A stretch of DNA of 64,000 nucleotides, from NCBI RefSeq assembly GCF_032248455.1, contig NZ_JAVTTP010000001.1:2788501-2852500 (forward strand), read 5' to 3'. Positions 45,414 through 54,388 of this stretch are shown one piece after another. Position 1 is the stretch's first letter. Every line of letters begins with the position of its first letter. The notes beneath the pieces are model-generated. The model did not search any database. It saw nothing but the letters and a program-made list of their open reading frames with translations, and was not told the origin of the DNA. The stretch comes from Pricia mediterranea (lineage in GTDB: Bacteria > Bacteroidota > Bacteroidia > Flavobacteriales > Flavobacteriaceae). The position numbers were made by a program, and so were the translations under genes.

Positions 45414-45596
45414 ATGTTCGAACACTTTTTTCAGTGCCCTTATTGCTGGGAGGAGATTTCCATGTTGATGGATCCTTCCGTCCCAAAACAAACCTATGTA
45501 GAAGATTGTGAAGTCTGTTGCAATCCCATTGAGGTGACCGCGGAATTTCAGAACAACGAGTTGGTGGGCTTTGTAGCAAGAAATATGGAGCGCTGA
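45414..45596 (+). CDS. CPXCG motif-containing cysteine-rich protein
   Basis: This is a 60-aa protein with two CxxC pairs (FQCPYCWEE and CEVCCNPIEV) on either side of SVPKQTYVED, the pattern of the CPXCG zinc-ribbon family; its first motif reads CPYCW rather than CPYCG. The ATG at 45414 is chosen because longer frames upstream run through low-complexity non-coding sequence. Its function is unknown. Confidence 0.85.
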   Translation: MFEHFFQCPYCWEEISMLMDPSVPKQTYVEDCEVCCNPIEVTAEFQNNELVGFVARNMER

Positions 45597-45688
45597 GATG
45601 CAATTTAAAATTAAATCCCTGTCCCTTTTTTCCATGGGGAATCCGCTCTTACCAAAATTATGTCTTATTTTTATCGAAAATCTACTAT

Positions 45689-46738
45689 ATGAGCATCCAA
45701 ATTACCAAATTTCCCTTATTTCTTTGCCTTGCGGGGTTACTATTGGCGTCCTGTAAAACCAAAAAGCCGGTTTCCGACCAAGGCAGTGACGCCCAGGCTG
45801 ACACAAAGAAAACGGCCTCATCGGCCACCACTTCTGTCCCATCCGAAACATATACCGAAGAAATTCCCGAGACCGATGTCAGTTTCGAAATGGTATTGCT
45901 GCCCGGAGGAAGTTTTACGATGGGGAGTCCCGATTCGGAAGCCGAACGCAAACCCGACGAGGGGCCGCAAAAAGAAGTTTCCTTAGACCCGTTCTACATG
46001 GGCAAATACGAACTGACCTGGGATGTCTTCGAGCTATTCTTCAAACAGAACAAAGAAATCTTTGTAAAGCTAAGTGAAGACAAGACCGTGAAGATCGATG
46101 CGATAACGCGGCCGAGCCCGCCGTATGAAGACCCTTCTTATGGAATGGGCAAAGATGGGTTTCCTGCGGTCAGTATGTCCGCCTATTCGGCTTTGGTTTT
46201 CTGTAAATGGCTGAGTACGGTTACCGGAAAATTCTACCGGTTGCCTACCGAAGCGGAGTGGGAATATGCCGCCAGGGCAGGAACACAGACCTCGTACAGT
46301 TTTGGCGACACTATCGACGACCTCGATGCCTATGCCGTTTATTATCAAAATTCGGACAACGGTTATAAAAAGGTAGGCACCAAGGAACCGAATCCGTGGG
46401 GACTTTATGATATGCACGGGAATGTGGCGGAGTGGACCCTTGACGAATACAAGGAGGATGCCTACGCCTCTACCGAAAACGACAATCCATGGGTGACACC
46501 GACCGTAATCCACCCGCGGGTCATTCGAGGAGGTTCGTGGGACGACGATCCCGATAAGCTGCGCTCTGCTGCAAGAACCGCTTCAAGCTTAAAGCAACAG
46601 AAGCGCGACCCTCAAATACCCAAGAGTTTTTGGTGGTTTACCGATTCAAACTACGTCGGGTTCCGATTGGTAAGTCCGAAAGAACAGCCCAGCCCCGAGG
46701 AGCAGCAGAAATTCTGGGCAAAGGTTTTAGATGAGTAA
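45689..46738 (+). CDS. Sulfatase-modifying-factor-like (SUMF1/EgtB/PvdO) lipoprotein
   Basis: The 349-aa protein has lipobox LLLASC and a Thr/Ser-rich linker. A complete formylglycine-generating-enzyme-like domain follows: MVLLPGGSFTMGSPDSEAE, FYMGKYELTWDVF, YRLPTEAEWEYAARAG, YDMHGNVAEWTLDEYKE, VIRGGSWDDDPDKLRSAAR and SNYVGFRLV. The active-site cysteine pair of true sulfatase maturases is not apparent. Lipid anchoring suggests an envelope role. GldJ and GldK share this fold, but this protein is shorter and not in a gld cluster. Confidence 0.88.
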   Translation: MSIQITKFPLFLCLAGLLLASCKTKKPVSDQGSDAQADTKKTASSATTSVPSETYTEEIPETDVSFEMVLLPGGSFTMGSPDSEAERKPDEGPQKEVSLDPFYMGKYELTWDVFELFFKQNKEIFVKLSEDKTVKIDAITRPSPPYEDPSYGMGKDGFPAVSMSAYSALVFCKWLSTVTGKFYRLPTEAEWEYAARAGTQTSYSFGDTIDDLDAYAVYYQNSDNGYKKVGTKEPNPWGLYDMHGNVAEWTLDEYKEDAYASTENDNPWVTPTVIHPRVIRGGSWDDDPDKLRSAARTASSLKQQKRDPQIPKSFWWFTDSNYVGFRLVSPKEQPSPEEQQKFWAKVLDE

Positions 46739-46765
46739 AATTTAGTTTTAACGATTGCGATACCA

Positions 46766-47311
46766 ATGAAGAATTTCTTGTTACTATTGTTTTTAATCGG
46801 TTCGGCCCTTGTAGGCAGGGCTCAGGATACGTATACTTTAACCGAGGGAAGTACCCTTTCCATTGATGGCACTTCGACCGTTAGCGATTGGACCGTTATC
46901 GCAAATACGATGGAGGGAAGCCTGCAAGAAGATTCCGGCACACTAAGCTCGGTTGTTTTTTCGGTGCCCGTTAGCGACATTGAAAGTGGTCGGGCCGAGG
47001 CTATGGATACCAAGATGCATGAGGCCCTCAAGCAGGAAGAACATCCCAAGGTGACTTTTTCGGTCAAGAATGCCAAAACCTCCACGGGCGGGAAGCAGGA
47101 ACTGAAAGGTACAATGAACATTGCCGGGGTCGAAAACCAAGTGGCCGTGCCGGCTACCATTACCCAAAAAGACGGAGCCATTTTTATATCCGGGGAAAGA
47201 AAAATAACCTTAAAAGATTACGATATCGAACCGCCCAGCGCGATGTTCGGGTCTATAGTGGTCGGGGAAGAGGTCACGGTCAAATTCGATCTGGAATTTA
47301 CCAAGTCATAA
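46766..47311 (+). CDS. YceI family periplasmic protein
   Basis: The 181-aa protein has a signal peptide (FLLLLFLIGSALVGRAQ) and a YceI-like lipocalin fold: SLSIDGTSTVSDWTV, VFSVPVSDIESGRAEAMDTKMHEAL, HPKVTFSVKNA and LKDYDIEPPSAMFGSIVVGEEVTVKFDLEF. YceI proteins bind polyisoprenoid lipids such as ubiquinone precursors. It starts 27 bp after the SUMF1-like gene, with SDR following 29 bp later, so the three may be co-transcribed. Confidence 0.9.
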   Translation: MKNFLLLLFLIGSALVGRAQDTYTLTEGSTLSIDGTSTVSDWTVIANTMEGSLQEDSGTLSSVVFSVPVSDIESGRAEAMDTKMHEALKQEEHPKVTFSVKNAKTSTGGKQELKGTMNIAGVENQVAVPATITQKDGAIFISGERKITLKDYDIEPPSAMFGSIVVGEEVTVKFDLEFTKS

Positions 47312-47340
47312 CAGGTCAGGCGAATTTAAAATCGGAAGCA

Positions 47341-48117
47341 ATGAAATTCAATTTAGCAAATAAAACTGCCATCGTCACTGGTGGCGGCAGTGGTATCGGA
47401 AAGGCCATCTCCAAGACCTTGGCGGCGCAGGGGGCCCACGTACATATTCTGGAGTTAAAGCCAACGGCGGCCGAAGACGCGGTGAAGGAAATCGAATCTG
47501 AAGGCGGACACGCGACCGTGCATACTTGCGATGTATCCGAATCCGATGCCGTGACACAAACACTGGAGGCTATTGGGAAAAGAGGTACGATCGATATTCT
47601 GGTCAACAATGCCGGTATTGCCCATATCGGGAAAGTAGAAGATACTACGCCCGAAGACATGGACAGAATATATAAAGTCAACGTAAAGGGCGTGTACAAT
47701 TGTATGCACGCCACGGTTCCCCACATGAAGAAAAAAGGTGGGGTCATCTTGAATATGGCCTCGATAGCCGGATCTGTGGGAATCAATGATCGCTTTGCCT
47801 ATTCGATGTCCAAAGGCGCAGCTTTGAGTATGATGTATTCGGTGGCGAAGGATTACTTGCAGTACAACATCCGATGCAACAGCATCTCCCCGGCACGAAT
47901 CCACACCCCTTTCGTAGAAGGCTATCTTCAAAACAATTTTCCGGACAATCGGGATGAAAAGTTTGAGGAACTTTCAAAGACCCAGCCTATCGGGCGCATG
48001 GGCATGCCTCAAGAAGTAGCCGATCTGGTCTTGTATCTCTGCTCCGACGAAGCCTCGTTCATTACGGGAACCGATTTCCCTATAGATGGGGGATTCATCC
48101 GCTTGAACGGGAATTGA
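47341..48117 (+). CDS. SDR family NAD(P)-dependent oxidoreductase
   Basis: The 258-aa protein is a classical short-chain dehydrogenase: cofactor motif TGGGSGIGKAI, NNAG (LVNNAGIAHIG), catalytic Ser in NMASIAGSVG, and catalytic Tyr-x3-Lys in FAYSMSKGAAL. It ends GTDFPIDGGFIRLNGN. Substrate is unknown; the closest layout is 3-oxoacyl-ACP reductase/sugar alcohol dehydrogenase-like. Confidence 0.92.
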   Translation: MKFNLANKTAIVTGGGSGIGKAISKTLAAQGAHVHILELKPTAAEDAVKEIESEGGHATVHTCDVSESDAVTQTLEAIGKRGTIDILVNNAGIAHIGKVEDTTPEDMDRIYKVNVKGVYNCMHATVPHMKKKGGVILNMASIAGSVGINDRFAYSMSKGAALSMMYSVAKDYLQYNIRCNSISPARIHTPFVEGYLQNNFPDNRDEKFEELSKTQPIGRMGMPQEVADLVLYLCSDEASFITGTDFPIDGGFIRLNGN

Positions 48118-48128
48118 AGTAGTTTTCT

Positions 48129-48791
48129 CTACGCTGGATCGATGTATTCCCCTTTGCCGGCGTTATCCTTACGCAACTTGGGCATCGTCCCGAAAATATA
48201 ATCCCATAAGGGCGACGATATTCCGAACGCCCTATCCGGTTGGCGGTAATGGTGAATCGCATGATGGTGCCATAAGACCCGCAGAAAATTGTCTGGCACC
48301 TTAAAGGCGTGAACGCTGTAGTGAATGCCTAGATAAAAGGTATAGCCCATTACAAAACCCGGGAGGAAACCAAAGACATAATCCCCCATCAAAATCCCGA
48401 ACAGAAGAAAAAAGAAAGCCACCAACACTAGGGCTAGTATAGGTGGCATGGCCAAGCGTTTTTTATCCTTAGGATATTCGTGGTGCACCCCATGCACCTT
48501 ATAGCTAAATTTCTCAAGGGCCTTGGTGTAGGGGGCGATATGGTAAAGATATCTGTGCATGAGATATTCGACTAGGGTGTAGACCACCATTCCTATAAAA
48601 AAGAGGAGGGCCATTTGGGAGGCCGTAAACCCTAGCTCCGCAACTCCATAATAAATGAAACCTGCAGAAACCAAGGGATAGAGTACCAACGGCACCGCGA
48701 TATGAGTTCTTGTGAGTTTTTCAAGGGCAGGATTTTTAAAAACCGTTCCGCTGCCTTTATGTCTGGGTCTTTGTTGTTTCCTACTTTTCAT
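48129..48791 (-). CDS. Sterol desaturase / fatty acid hydroxylase family protein
   Basis: This 220-aa integral membrane di-iron enzyme has His clusters HRYLYH, HGVHHEY, HYSVHAF and HHHAIHHYRQPDRAFG. These supply the metal ligands of the family. Four membrane helices are visible (e.g. LVLYPLVSAGFIYYGVAEL, LALVLVAFFFLLFGIL). The small size and histidine spacing resemble fatty acid 2-hydroxylase. It may hydroxylate sphingolipid or amino-lipid acyl chains, common in Bacteroidota. It is convergent with the SDR, 11 bp apart. Confidence 0.87.
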   Translation of the reverse strand: MKSRKQQRPRHKGSGTVFKNPALEKLTRTHIAVPLVLYPLVSAGFIYYGVAELGFTASQMALLFFIGMVVYTLVEYLMHRYLYHIAPYTKALEKFSYKVHGVHHEYPKDKKRLAMPPILALVLVAFFFLLFGILMGDYVFGFLPGFVMGYTFYLGIHYSVHAFKVPDNFLRVLWHHHAIHHYRQPDRAFGISSPLWDYIFGTMPKLRKDNAGKGEYIDPA

Positions 48792-48906
48792 AATATTCTT
48801 ATTAATACGCTCCTAGGTAATGATGTGCATTGAGTTTTACAAAAAAATACACTCAAAGTTCACAAAATTCTGATATATTCTGAATTGCATCGGTAAAAAA
48901 ATTGAC

Positions 48907-49083
48907 ATGAAAGGGAGTATTAACTGGAAACAGCTTTCTGATATGTGGATATCGGCGTTTCATAAAGCTAGGATCGTTGTAACGGATGGAAAATATATGA
49001 ATCAGAAACAATGCAAAACACCGCTTTACGTAAACAAGTGGGTAAACGATAGGATGGGGTACTTTGAATTCGAAATGTTATAA
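48907..49083 (+). CDS. Possible small protein (58 aa), unrecognised
   Basis: The frame MKGSINWKQLSDMWISAFHK then ARIVVTDGKYMNQKQCKTPL ends MGYFEFEML. It lies in the 350-bp gap between the hydroxylase and the MocA operon. Nothing in it is recognisable, and it may be chance or a truncated gene. Confidence 0.3.
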   Translation: MKGSINWKQLSDMWISAFHKARIVVTDGKYMNQKQCKTPLYVNKWVNDRMGYFEFEML

Positions 49084-49142
49084 AATCCTATACATTTTAG
49101 ATAAATGTCTCTTAACTTTAGCCAGTCCAAATAACTACGCCT

Positions 49143-50336
49143 ATGAAAATCGCTATGCTCGGCTCGGGTTTTATCGCCCGGTTTTATGCCGAATCCCTTC
49201 ATGCACAACGCCGAAAAGACCATGTGGTCATGGTGTACTCCCGCAACGAAAAAAACGCCAAACGCTTTGCCGATGATTACGGTCTGCCGCATTACACCAT
49301 CGATATGGAAGAGGCCATAGCCCACCCCGAGGTCGATGTGGTACTGATTTCCTTGCCCAACCACTTGCACGAGGCCGCAGTGCTGGCCTGCGCCAGGGTG
49401 AAAAAACACGTCATCTGTACCAAGCCGCTGGGGCGTACCGCCAAGGAGGCCAAGCGCATGCTCGATGCCGTCGAGGAAGCCGGGATTTTCGGAGGCTATT
49501 TGGAAGACCTCTGTTACACCCCCAAATTCTTGAAGTCTATGGAAAGCATTAAAAAGGGGGATATCGGCAGGGTGCTGTGGGCGAAATCCCGCGAGGCACA
49601 TCCGGGCCCACACAGCGACTGGTTTTGGGACAAGGAGAAATCCGGCGGCGGGGCCATCATCGATCTTGGATGCCACTGTGTTGAAATTAGCCGCAATTTT
49701 ATCGGGAAAAATATCAAACCGCTTGAGGTCATGTGCTGGGCGGATACACAGGTACATCCGATCGATGCGGAAGACCATGCCATCGGACTGGTAAAATATG
49801 CGAACGGCGCCATCGGGCAGTTCGAGGTGAGCTGGACGTTCCGTGGCGGAATGGACCTGCGCGATGAGGTTATGGGCACCGAAGGCACCATTTGGATCAA
49901 CAGCTTTTTGCGTACGGGTTTTGAAATGTTCACGACCGGAAAAGGGGGCGAAGGTTATGTGGCCGAAAAGGCGGAGTCGAATACCGGCTGGCTGTTTCCC
50001 GTCGGCGACGAGGCGCACGAACTCGGCTATCCCCATATGTTTACCGATATGTTTAAGGCCATCGAGGAGAACAGGGATCCGCTCGAAACATTTTACGACG
50101 GCTACGTGGTCAATGCGATTTTAGATGCGGCATTTAAATCCGCCAAAACCAAAGTTTGGGAGCCCGTCATTTTGGAAGACTGGCGTGGAGAAGAACCTCA
50201 GGATGACCAAAAACAATTTCAATCGTACGATAAAGATCACTATTTGATTAAGGAAGAACTATTGCCCAACGGGGATATGGCAATACTGTTAAAACATAAA
50301 GAAACAGGGGAGGTTACCCGCAAGGTCTCACATTGA
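49143..50336 (+). CDS. Gfo/Idh/MocA oxidoreductase, first gene of a sugar-oxidation operon
   Basis: The 397-aa NAD(P)-dependent dehydrogenase has KIAMLGSGFIARFYAESLH, the EKP-type lysine in HVICTKPLGRTAKEAKRM, and GGAIIDLGCHCVEISRNFIG with the catalytic His region. It is longer than most because of a C-terminal extension (EDWRGEEPQDDQKQ...). It is followed almost without gaps by SDR, SIS, FAD and phosphotriesterase-family genes. It probably oxidises a sugar or inositol-like hydroxyl as one step of that pathway. Confidence 0.9.
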   Translation: MKIAMLGSGFIARFYAESLHAQRRKDHVVMVYSRNEKNAKRFADDYGLPHYTIDMEEAIAHPEVDVVLISLPNHLHEAAVLACARVKKHVICTKPLGRTAKEAKRMLDAVEEAGIFGGYLEDLCYTPKFLKSMESIKKGDIGRVLWAKSREAHPGPHSDWFWDKEKSGGGAIIDLGCHCVEISRNFIGKNIKPLEVMCWADTQVHPIDAEDHAIGLVKYANGAIGQFEVSWTFRGGMDLRDEVMGTEGTIWINSFLRTGFEMFTTGKGGEGYVAEKAESNTGWLFPVGDEAHELGYPHMFTDMFKAIEENRDPLETFYDGYVVNAILDAAFKSAKTKVWEPVILEDWRGEEPQDDQKQFQSYDKDHYLIKEELLPNGDMAILLKHKETGEVTRKVSH

Positions 50337-50350
50337 GAATCAAAAGGAAA

Positions 50351-51145
50351 ATGAACTTTAAGAATACCGTTTATATCATTATGGGCGGTACCACCGGAAT
50401 GGGGCTGGCCGCGGCCGTAGCCCTAAAGTCCGAAGGTGCCGAAGTGCTGGTCGTGGGTCGAAATGAAGAAAGTTGTGTCAAGGCGGCCGAGACCTTGGGG
50501 GAAGGCAGTATTGCACTAAGCGGCGATGCCACCGACCCAAAAACCGTCCGGACAGCCATCCAAAGGGGGCACGATGCCTTTGGAAGCATTACCGGGCTGT
50601 TCCATGTCGCGGGCGGAAGCGGTCGCAAATGGGGCGACGGTCCACTGGATAAAATTTCTTTGGAAGGATGGAACAAAACCATGGAGCTGAACCTGACCTC
50701 GATGATGCTTTCCAATCAGGCGATGGTCAATTACTTTTTGGAACATAAGAACCCCGGGACGATTTTGAACATGGGCTCTGTGCTGGGCTATTCCCCATCC
50801 CCCAAATATTTCACGACCCATGCCTATGCCGCGGCCAAATCGGCGATTATCGGCTTTTCGAAATCGATTGCATCCTACTACGCCGAGTATGGCATTAGGG
50901 TCAACGTAGTCGCGCCAAGCCTCTTTATTACGCCCATGGCCAAGCGTGCGGCAGAAGATGACGAGATCCTCTCCTTTCTAAAGACAAAACAACCCCTCGA
51001 TGGCGGCCGTCCGGGAGCTGCCGAAGATATCAATACGGCGGTGCTGATGTTCCTGCACCCGGCCTCCAAGTTTATCACGGGCCAGATATTGGCCGTGGAT
51101 GGGGGCTGGACGCTGAGCGAGGGGCAATATCCCCAAGGAAATTAA
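50351..51145 (+). CDS. SDR oxidoreductase of the sugar-oxidation operon
   Basis: The 264-aa short-chain dehydrogenase has IIMGGTTGMGLAAAVALK, FHVAGGSG at the NNAG position, Ser in NMGSVLGYSPS and Tyr-x3-Lys in HAYAAAKSAI. It ends LAVDGGWTLSEG. A TTG at 50333 is in frame and overlaps the previous gene, but the ATG at 50351 puts MNFKNTVYI at the usual SDR start. Spacing of 14 bp to the MocA gene indicates co-transcription. Confidence 0.9.
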   Translation: MNFKNTVYIIMGGTTGMGLAAAVALKSEGAEVLVVGRNEESCVKAAETLGEGSIALSGDATDPKTVRTAIQRGHDAFGSITGLFHVAGGSGRKWGDGPLDKISLEGWNKTMELNLTSMMLSNQAMVNYFLEHKNPGTILNMGSVLGYSPSPKYFTTHAYAAAKSAIIGFSKSIASYYAEYGIRVNVVAPSLFITPMAKRAAEDDEILSFLKTKQPLDGGRPGAAEDINTAVLMFLHPASKFITGQILAVDGGWTLSEGQYPQGN

Positions 51146-51163
51146 TACGTACAAAACGATTGC

Positions 51164-51949
51164 ATGAGCGTAACAAAACAATATTTGGCCAAGGGAAAAG
51201 AGATTCTCTCGATTGTCGAAAACCAGGAGGCAATTATTCAGGAAGTGGCCCGGATTTTCTCCCGCTCCATCTTAGACGGACGTATGGTGCACCTATTTGG
51301 ATCCGGCCACAGCCGGATGCTGATCGAGGAGATGTGGCCGCGCTATGGGTCGTTTCCCGGGTTTAATCCGATTGTGGAGCTTTCGCTGTCCTTCCACAAT
51401 CTGGTGGTCGGTGCGAACGGACAGCGGCAGGCGATGTTCTTGGAGAACGTATCGGGTCTGGCGGCCCGCATCCTCCGTAATTTTGATACGAGTCCCCAAG
51501 ATACCGCGCTGGTCGTCTCTTCCAGTGGATGTAACGTGGTGCCCATCGAGATGGCCGAGGAATTTCAAAAGCGCAATATCAAAGTGGTCGCTTTGGTCAG
51601 CCGGTTGCATTTGGAAGGCAGCACCTCCAAAAAGGAAGATGGAAAAAAACTGACCGATTTCGCCGATTATGTATTGGATACAGGAGCGCCCCTGGGCGAT
51701 GCCATGATCTATCTCGAGGGACTGGATTCCCCCGTTGCCCCAGGCTCTACCTTGGGCGGGGTACTACTAATAAACTGTATCAAGGCGGAAGTTGCGAAAA
51801 TACTTCACGAAAATGGACAATCGCCCAAAGTGCTGAGCAGTGGTAAAATCGTAGGTGAAGAACGAGCGGTCGAACTTTTCGAATCGGCCTATGACGAGCA
51901 TGCCCATCGGTTGGCGAAGTTGTACGAGAATGTGGGAAAAAAGGAATAA
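51164..51949 (+). CDS. SIS-domain sugar-phosphate-binding protein (UPF0309-like)
   Basis: The 261-aa protein has a SIS domain: HLFGSGHSRMLIEEMWPRYG, ALVVSSSGCNVVPIEMAEEF and the P-loop-like S/T residues that bind sugar phosphate. The C-terminal helix bundle is LGGVLLINCIKAEVAKIL. Relatives are phosphosugar isomerases or their regulators (UPF0309). Its presence implies that the operon handles an amino-sugar or ketose phosphate. It follows the SDR by 18 bp. Confidence 0.85.
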   Translation: MSVTKQYLAKGKEILSIVENQEAIIQEVARIFSRSILDGRMVHLFGSGHSRMLIEEMWPRYGSFPGFNPIVELSLSFHNLVVGANGQRQAMFLENVSGLAARILRNFDTSPQDTALVVSSSGCNVVPIEMAEEFQKRNIKVVALVSRLHLEGSTSKKEDGKKLTDFADYVLDTGAPLGDAMIYLEGLDSPVAPGSTLGGVLLINCIKAEVAKILHENGQSPKVLSSGKIVGEERAVELFESAYDEHAHRLAKLYENVGKKE

Positions 51950-51956
51950 AAAAACC

Positions 51957-53315
51957 ATGAAGTTTTCAAAACCGATCAAAAAATTCTACGAAACCGACAT
52001 CCTGATTATCGGAAGCGGTAGTGCGGGTTCTACTGCGGCTATTGCGGCAGCAAGCGGCAAGTACGAAGTTACTATGGTCGAACGCTACGGTTTTCCGGGA
52101 GGTACCTCGACGCAGATGTTGGATACGTTCTATGGGTTTTTTACGCCCTCCGCGTCCCCCAAAAAAATCGTGGGCGGCATTCCACATCGGGTTGTCGATG
52201 CCTTGGACCGGACCGGCAATATCTTCCTGCGTCCCAATACCTATGGGGCGGGTACGGGCGTGAATTACAATCCCGAAAAACTGAAACAGGTCTGGGACAA
52301 TCTTTTGTTGGAAGGCGGGGTGCGGATTTTCTACCATTCGACCTTAGTGGGCGTGGAGAGTACAGGCGAGACATCCACCTGTGTCTTCTTTCACAAGGGG
52401 ATGGGATTTTTTTCCATCACCGCCAAACGGATCATCGATGCCTCCGGGGATGCCGACTATTGCCATTGGGCGAACCTCCCCTATGAAAAGGCGGGCGAAA
52501 AGGAGCCTGCGCAGAGCATGACCACCACTTTTCGTATGGCGAACGTGGAACAGCAGGAATACGAGGCCGCAGGGGGAAAGAAAATGCTGAAGGAAAAAAT
52601 GGCGGAAGCCTATGAAAAGGGAAGCCATCCGCTACCACGGAAAGAAGGGTCCGCCCATGAGATGTGCCAGCCAAAATGTATTTCTACCGTTGCCGTCAAG
52701 GTGGTCGACTTAGACCCTCTTGATGTTGAGGGCATCACCAAGGCCGAAATCGAGGGCCGCCGACAGGCCTTTGTTTTTGAGGATTTTTTTCGGGCCGAAG
52801 TGCCGGGATATCAAAACGCCAAGATCATCGGCCTCTCCCACCAGATCGGGGTTCGGGAAACCCGGAGGGTCTTTGGGGAATACCGTTTGACGAAAGCGGA
52901 CTGTATGCAGGCCAAGACCTTCGACGACCAGATTTTTCTTTGTGGGGCGCCGATTGAAGACCATCGCAAATCCGATGACGGCGGTTCTGAAACTTTTTGG
53001 CAATACGTGCCGGAAGGAGGGGTTTACGGAGTTCCTTATCGTACCATCGTACCCAAAAACGGCCAGAACACCTGGGCGGTCGGCCGCTGTTTTTCAGCTA
53101 CCCACGATGCCCATGCCTCCTGCCGATCCATGGCCCAGACCATGAGTATGGGCCAGGCGGCCGGGTTGGCCGCTTTGGTTTCCCTGGACACCGACCAAAA
53201 TGCAAAGAACATTGATTTTAACAAGCTCCAGGATGCCCTGCTAAACCAAGGGGCCATTCTGGAAATGCCGGATAAAACTGCAGATACCTCAAGAGACGGA
53301 TGGAAAAACAATTAG
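51957..53315 (+). CDS. FAD-dependent oxidoreductase (PF12831-type) of the sugar-oxidation operon
   Basis: The 452-aa protein has ILIIGSGSAGSTAAIAAASG as the FAD motif and MVERYGFPGGTSTQ. The family block DASGDADYCHWANLPY is in the middle, with GRCFSATHDAHASCRSMAQTMSMGQAAGLAALVS near the end. It is related to FAD oxidases annotated as xanthan-lyase-like, common in polysaccharide-degrading Bacteroidota. The start at 51957 is 7 bp after the SIS stop; longer in-frame starts overlap SIS. The next gene begins 16 bases before its stop. Confidence 0.85.
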   Translation: MKFSKPIKKFYETDILIIGSGSAGSTAAIAAASGKYEVTMVERYGFPGGTSTQMLDTFYGFFTPSASPKKIVGGIPHRVVDALDRTGNIFLRPNTYGAGTGVNYNPEKLKQVWDNLLLEGGVRIFYHSTLVGVESTGETSTCVFFHKGMGFFSITAKRIIDASGDADYCHWANLPYEKAGEKEPAQSMTTTFRMANVEQQEYEAAGGKKMLKEKMAEAYEKGSHPLPRKEGSAHEMCQPKCISTVAVKVVDLDPLDVEGITKAEIEGRRQAFVFEDFFRAEVPGYQNAKIIGLSHQIGVRETRRVFGEYRLTKADCMQAKTFDDQIFLCGAPIEDHRKSDDGGSETFWQYVPEGGVYGVPYRTIVPKNGQNTWAVGRCFSATHDAHASCRSMAQTMSMGQAAGLAALVSLDTDQNAKNIDFNKLQDALLNQGAILEMPDKTADTSRDGWKNN

Positions 53316-54277
53316 AGTACGACCGCCAAAAATTCTTCAGAACGGTTTTAGGCGATCGGCCCGTATCCGAAATGGGACTCACATATGCCCACGAGCATAT
53401 CGTTATAGAGGACAGCTATGTGACCGCGGCCCATCCGGAATTTTTACTGAACGATGTCGAAAAAATTGCCGAGGAACTTTCGGAATTTTATTCCGCTGGC
53501 GGAAGAACGGTCGTAGATACCATGCCCGCTAATTGTGGGCGTAATGTGTTGAAATCCGTTGCCATTAGTCAACGTAGCGGGGTGAATATTATCTTGCCAA
53601 CGGGCATCCATCTAGAAATATACTATCCAAAAAACCACTGGCGGTATGCCTACACCGAAGATGAGCTGACCCAACTTTTTATCGAAGACATCGAAAAAGG
53701 CATCGACCGGTTCGATTACAGCGGACCATATATTCAAAGGACACCCCATAAAGCCGGACTTCTCAAATTGGCCACCGGCGATGAAACTTTCACTAAACAT
53801 CAAGAACTGATCTTCAGGGCCGTTGTCAACGCCCATCTCGAAACCGGAGCCCCCATCTTGACCCACACCAATTTTGGAAGACAGGCCTTGGAACAGGCAA
53901 AGCTGTTCGAAAGGCTGGGCGCAAATTTAGAGCATGTGGTGCTGTCACATGTAGATCGGGCGAAGCACGTAGATTACAATAAAGCGGTGCTCGATACGGG
54001 GGTACGCGTAGAGTACGACAGTGCGTTTCGGTGGAAAAATGACGGTGCCAATTACACCCTGGAACTGTTGGAACAGTTGCTTCCCGACTATCCCGATCAA
54101 ATTACCTTGGGTATGGACATGGCAAAAAGTGCGTATTGGAAAAGTTACGGTGGAGCCCCTGGCTTGAACTACTTGATCGACACCATCCCTGAATTCCTCA
54201 GATCAAAGGGGTTGGAGGACTATTATAACAAGGTGTTTTTCGACAATCCAAGGCAACTGTACTCCTTTATTCAATGA
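53300..54277 (+). CDS. Phosphotriesterase-family lactonase/amidohydrolase
   Basis: This is a 325-aa metal hydrolase of the PTE family. It has the His-x-His pair in LTYAHEHIV, a lysine bridging position in HKAGLLKLAT, His in LTHTNFGRQ, His in VVLSHVDRAKH and the catalytic Asp in TLGMDMAKSAYW. PTE-like proteins in sugar clusters are commonly lactonases, so hydrolysis of an oxidised sugar lactone made by the upstream dehydrogenases is plausible. It overlaps the FAD gene by 16 bp. A hairpin at about 54322-54342 (ccgggccataaggcccg) may end the operon. Confidence 0.88.
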   Translation: MEKQLEYDRQKFFRTVLGDRPVSEMGLTYAHEHIVIEDSYVTAAHPEFLLNDVEKIAEELSEFYSAGGRTVVDTMPANCGRNVLKSVAISQRSGVNIILPTGIHLEIYYPKNHWRYAYTEDELTQLFIEDIEKGIDRFDYSGPYIQRTPHKAGLLKLATGDETFTKHQELIFRAVVNAHLETGAPILTHTNFGRQALEQAKLFERLGANLEHVVLSHVDRAKHVDYNKAVLDTGVRVEYDSAFRWKNDGANYTLELLEQLLPDYPDQITLGMDMAKSAYWKSYGGAPGLNYLIDTIPEFLRSKGLEDYYNKVFFDNPRQLYSFIQ

Positions 54278-54388
54278 GAGCTATGAAACAATAAACGCGT
54301 CATATGTAGGTCGAGGATTCTGTTCCGGGCCATAAGGCCCGAAGAGGATGCTTGGTCATAGTCCCCACGGTAAGCCACTCCGCCGACT

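Noticed and set aside
45689-46738. GldJ, a gliding lipoprotein with the same fold as GldK.
   Set aside because: GldJ is considerably longer (over 500 aa), and this gene is not near other gld genes; the general SUMF1-like call is safer.
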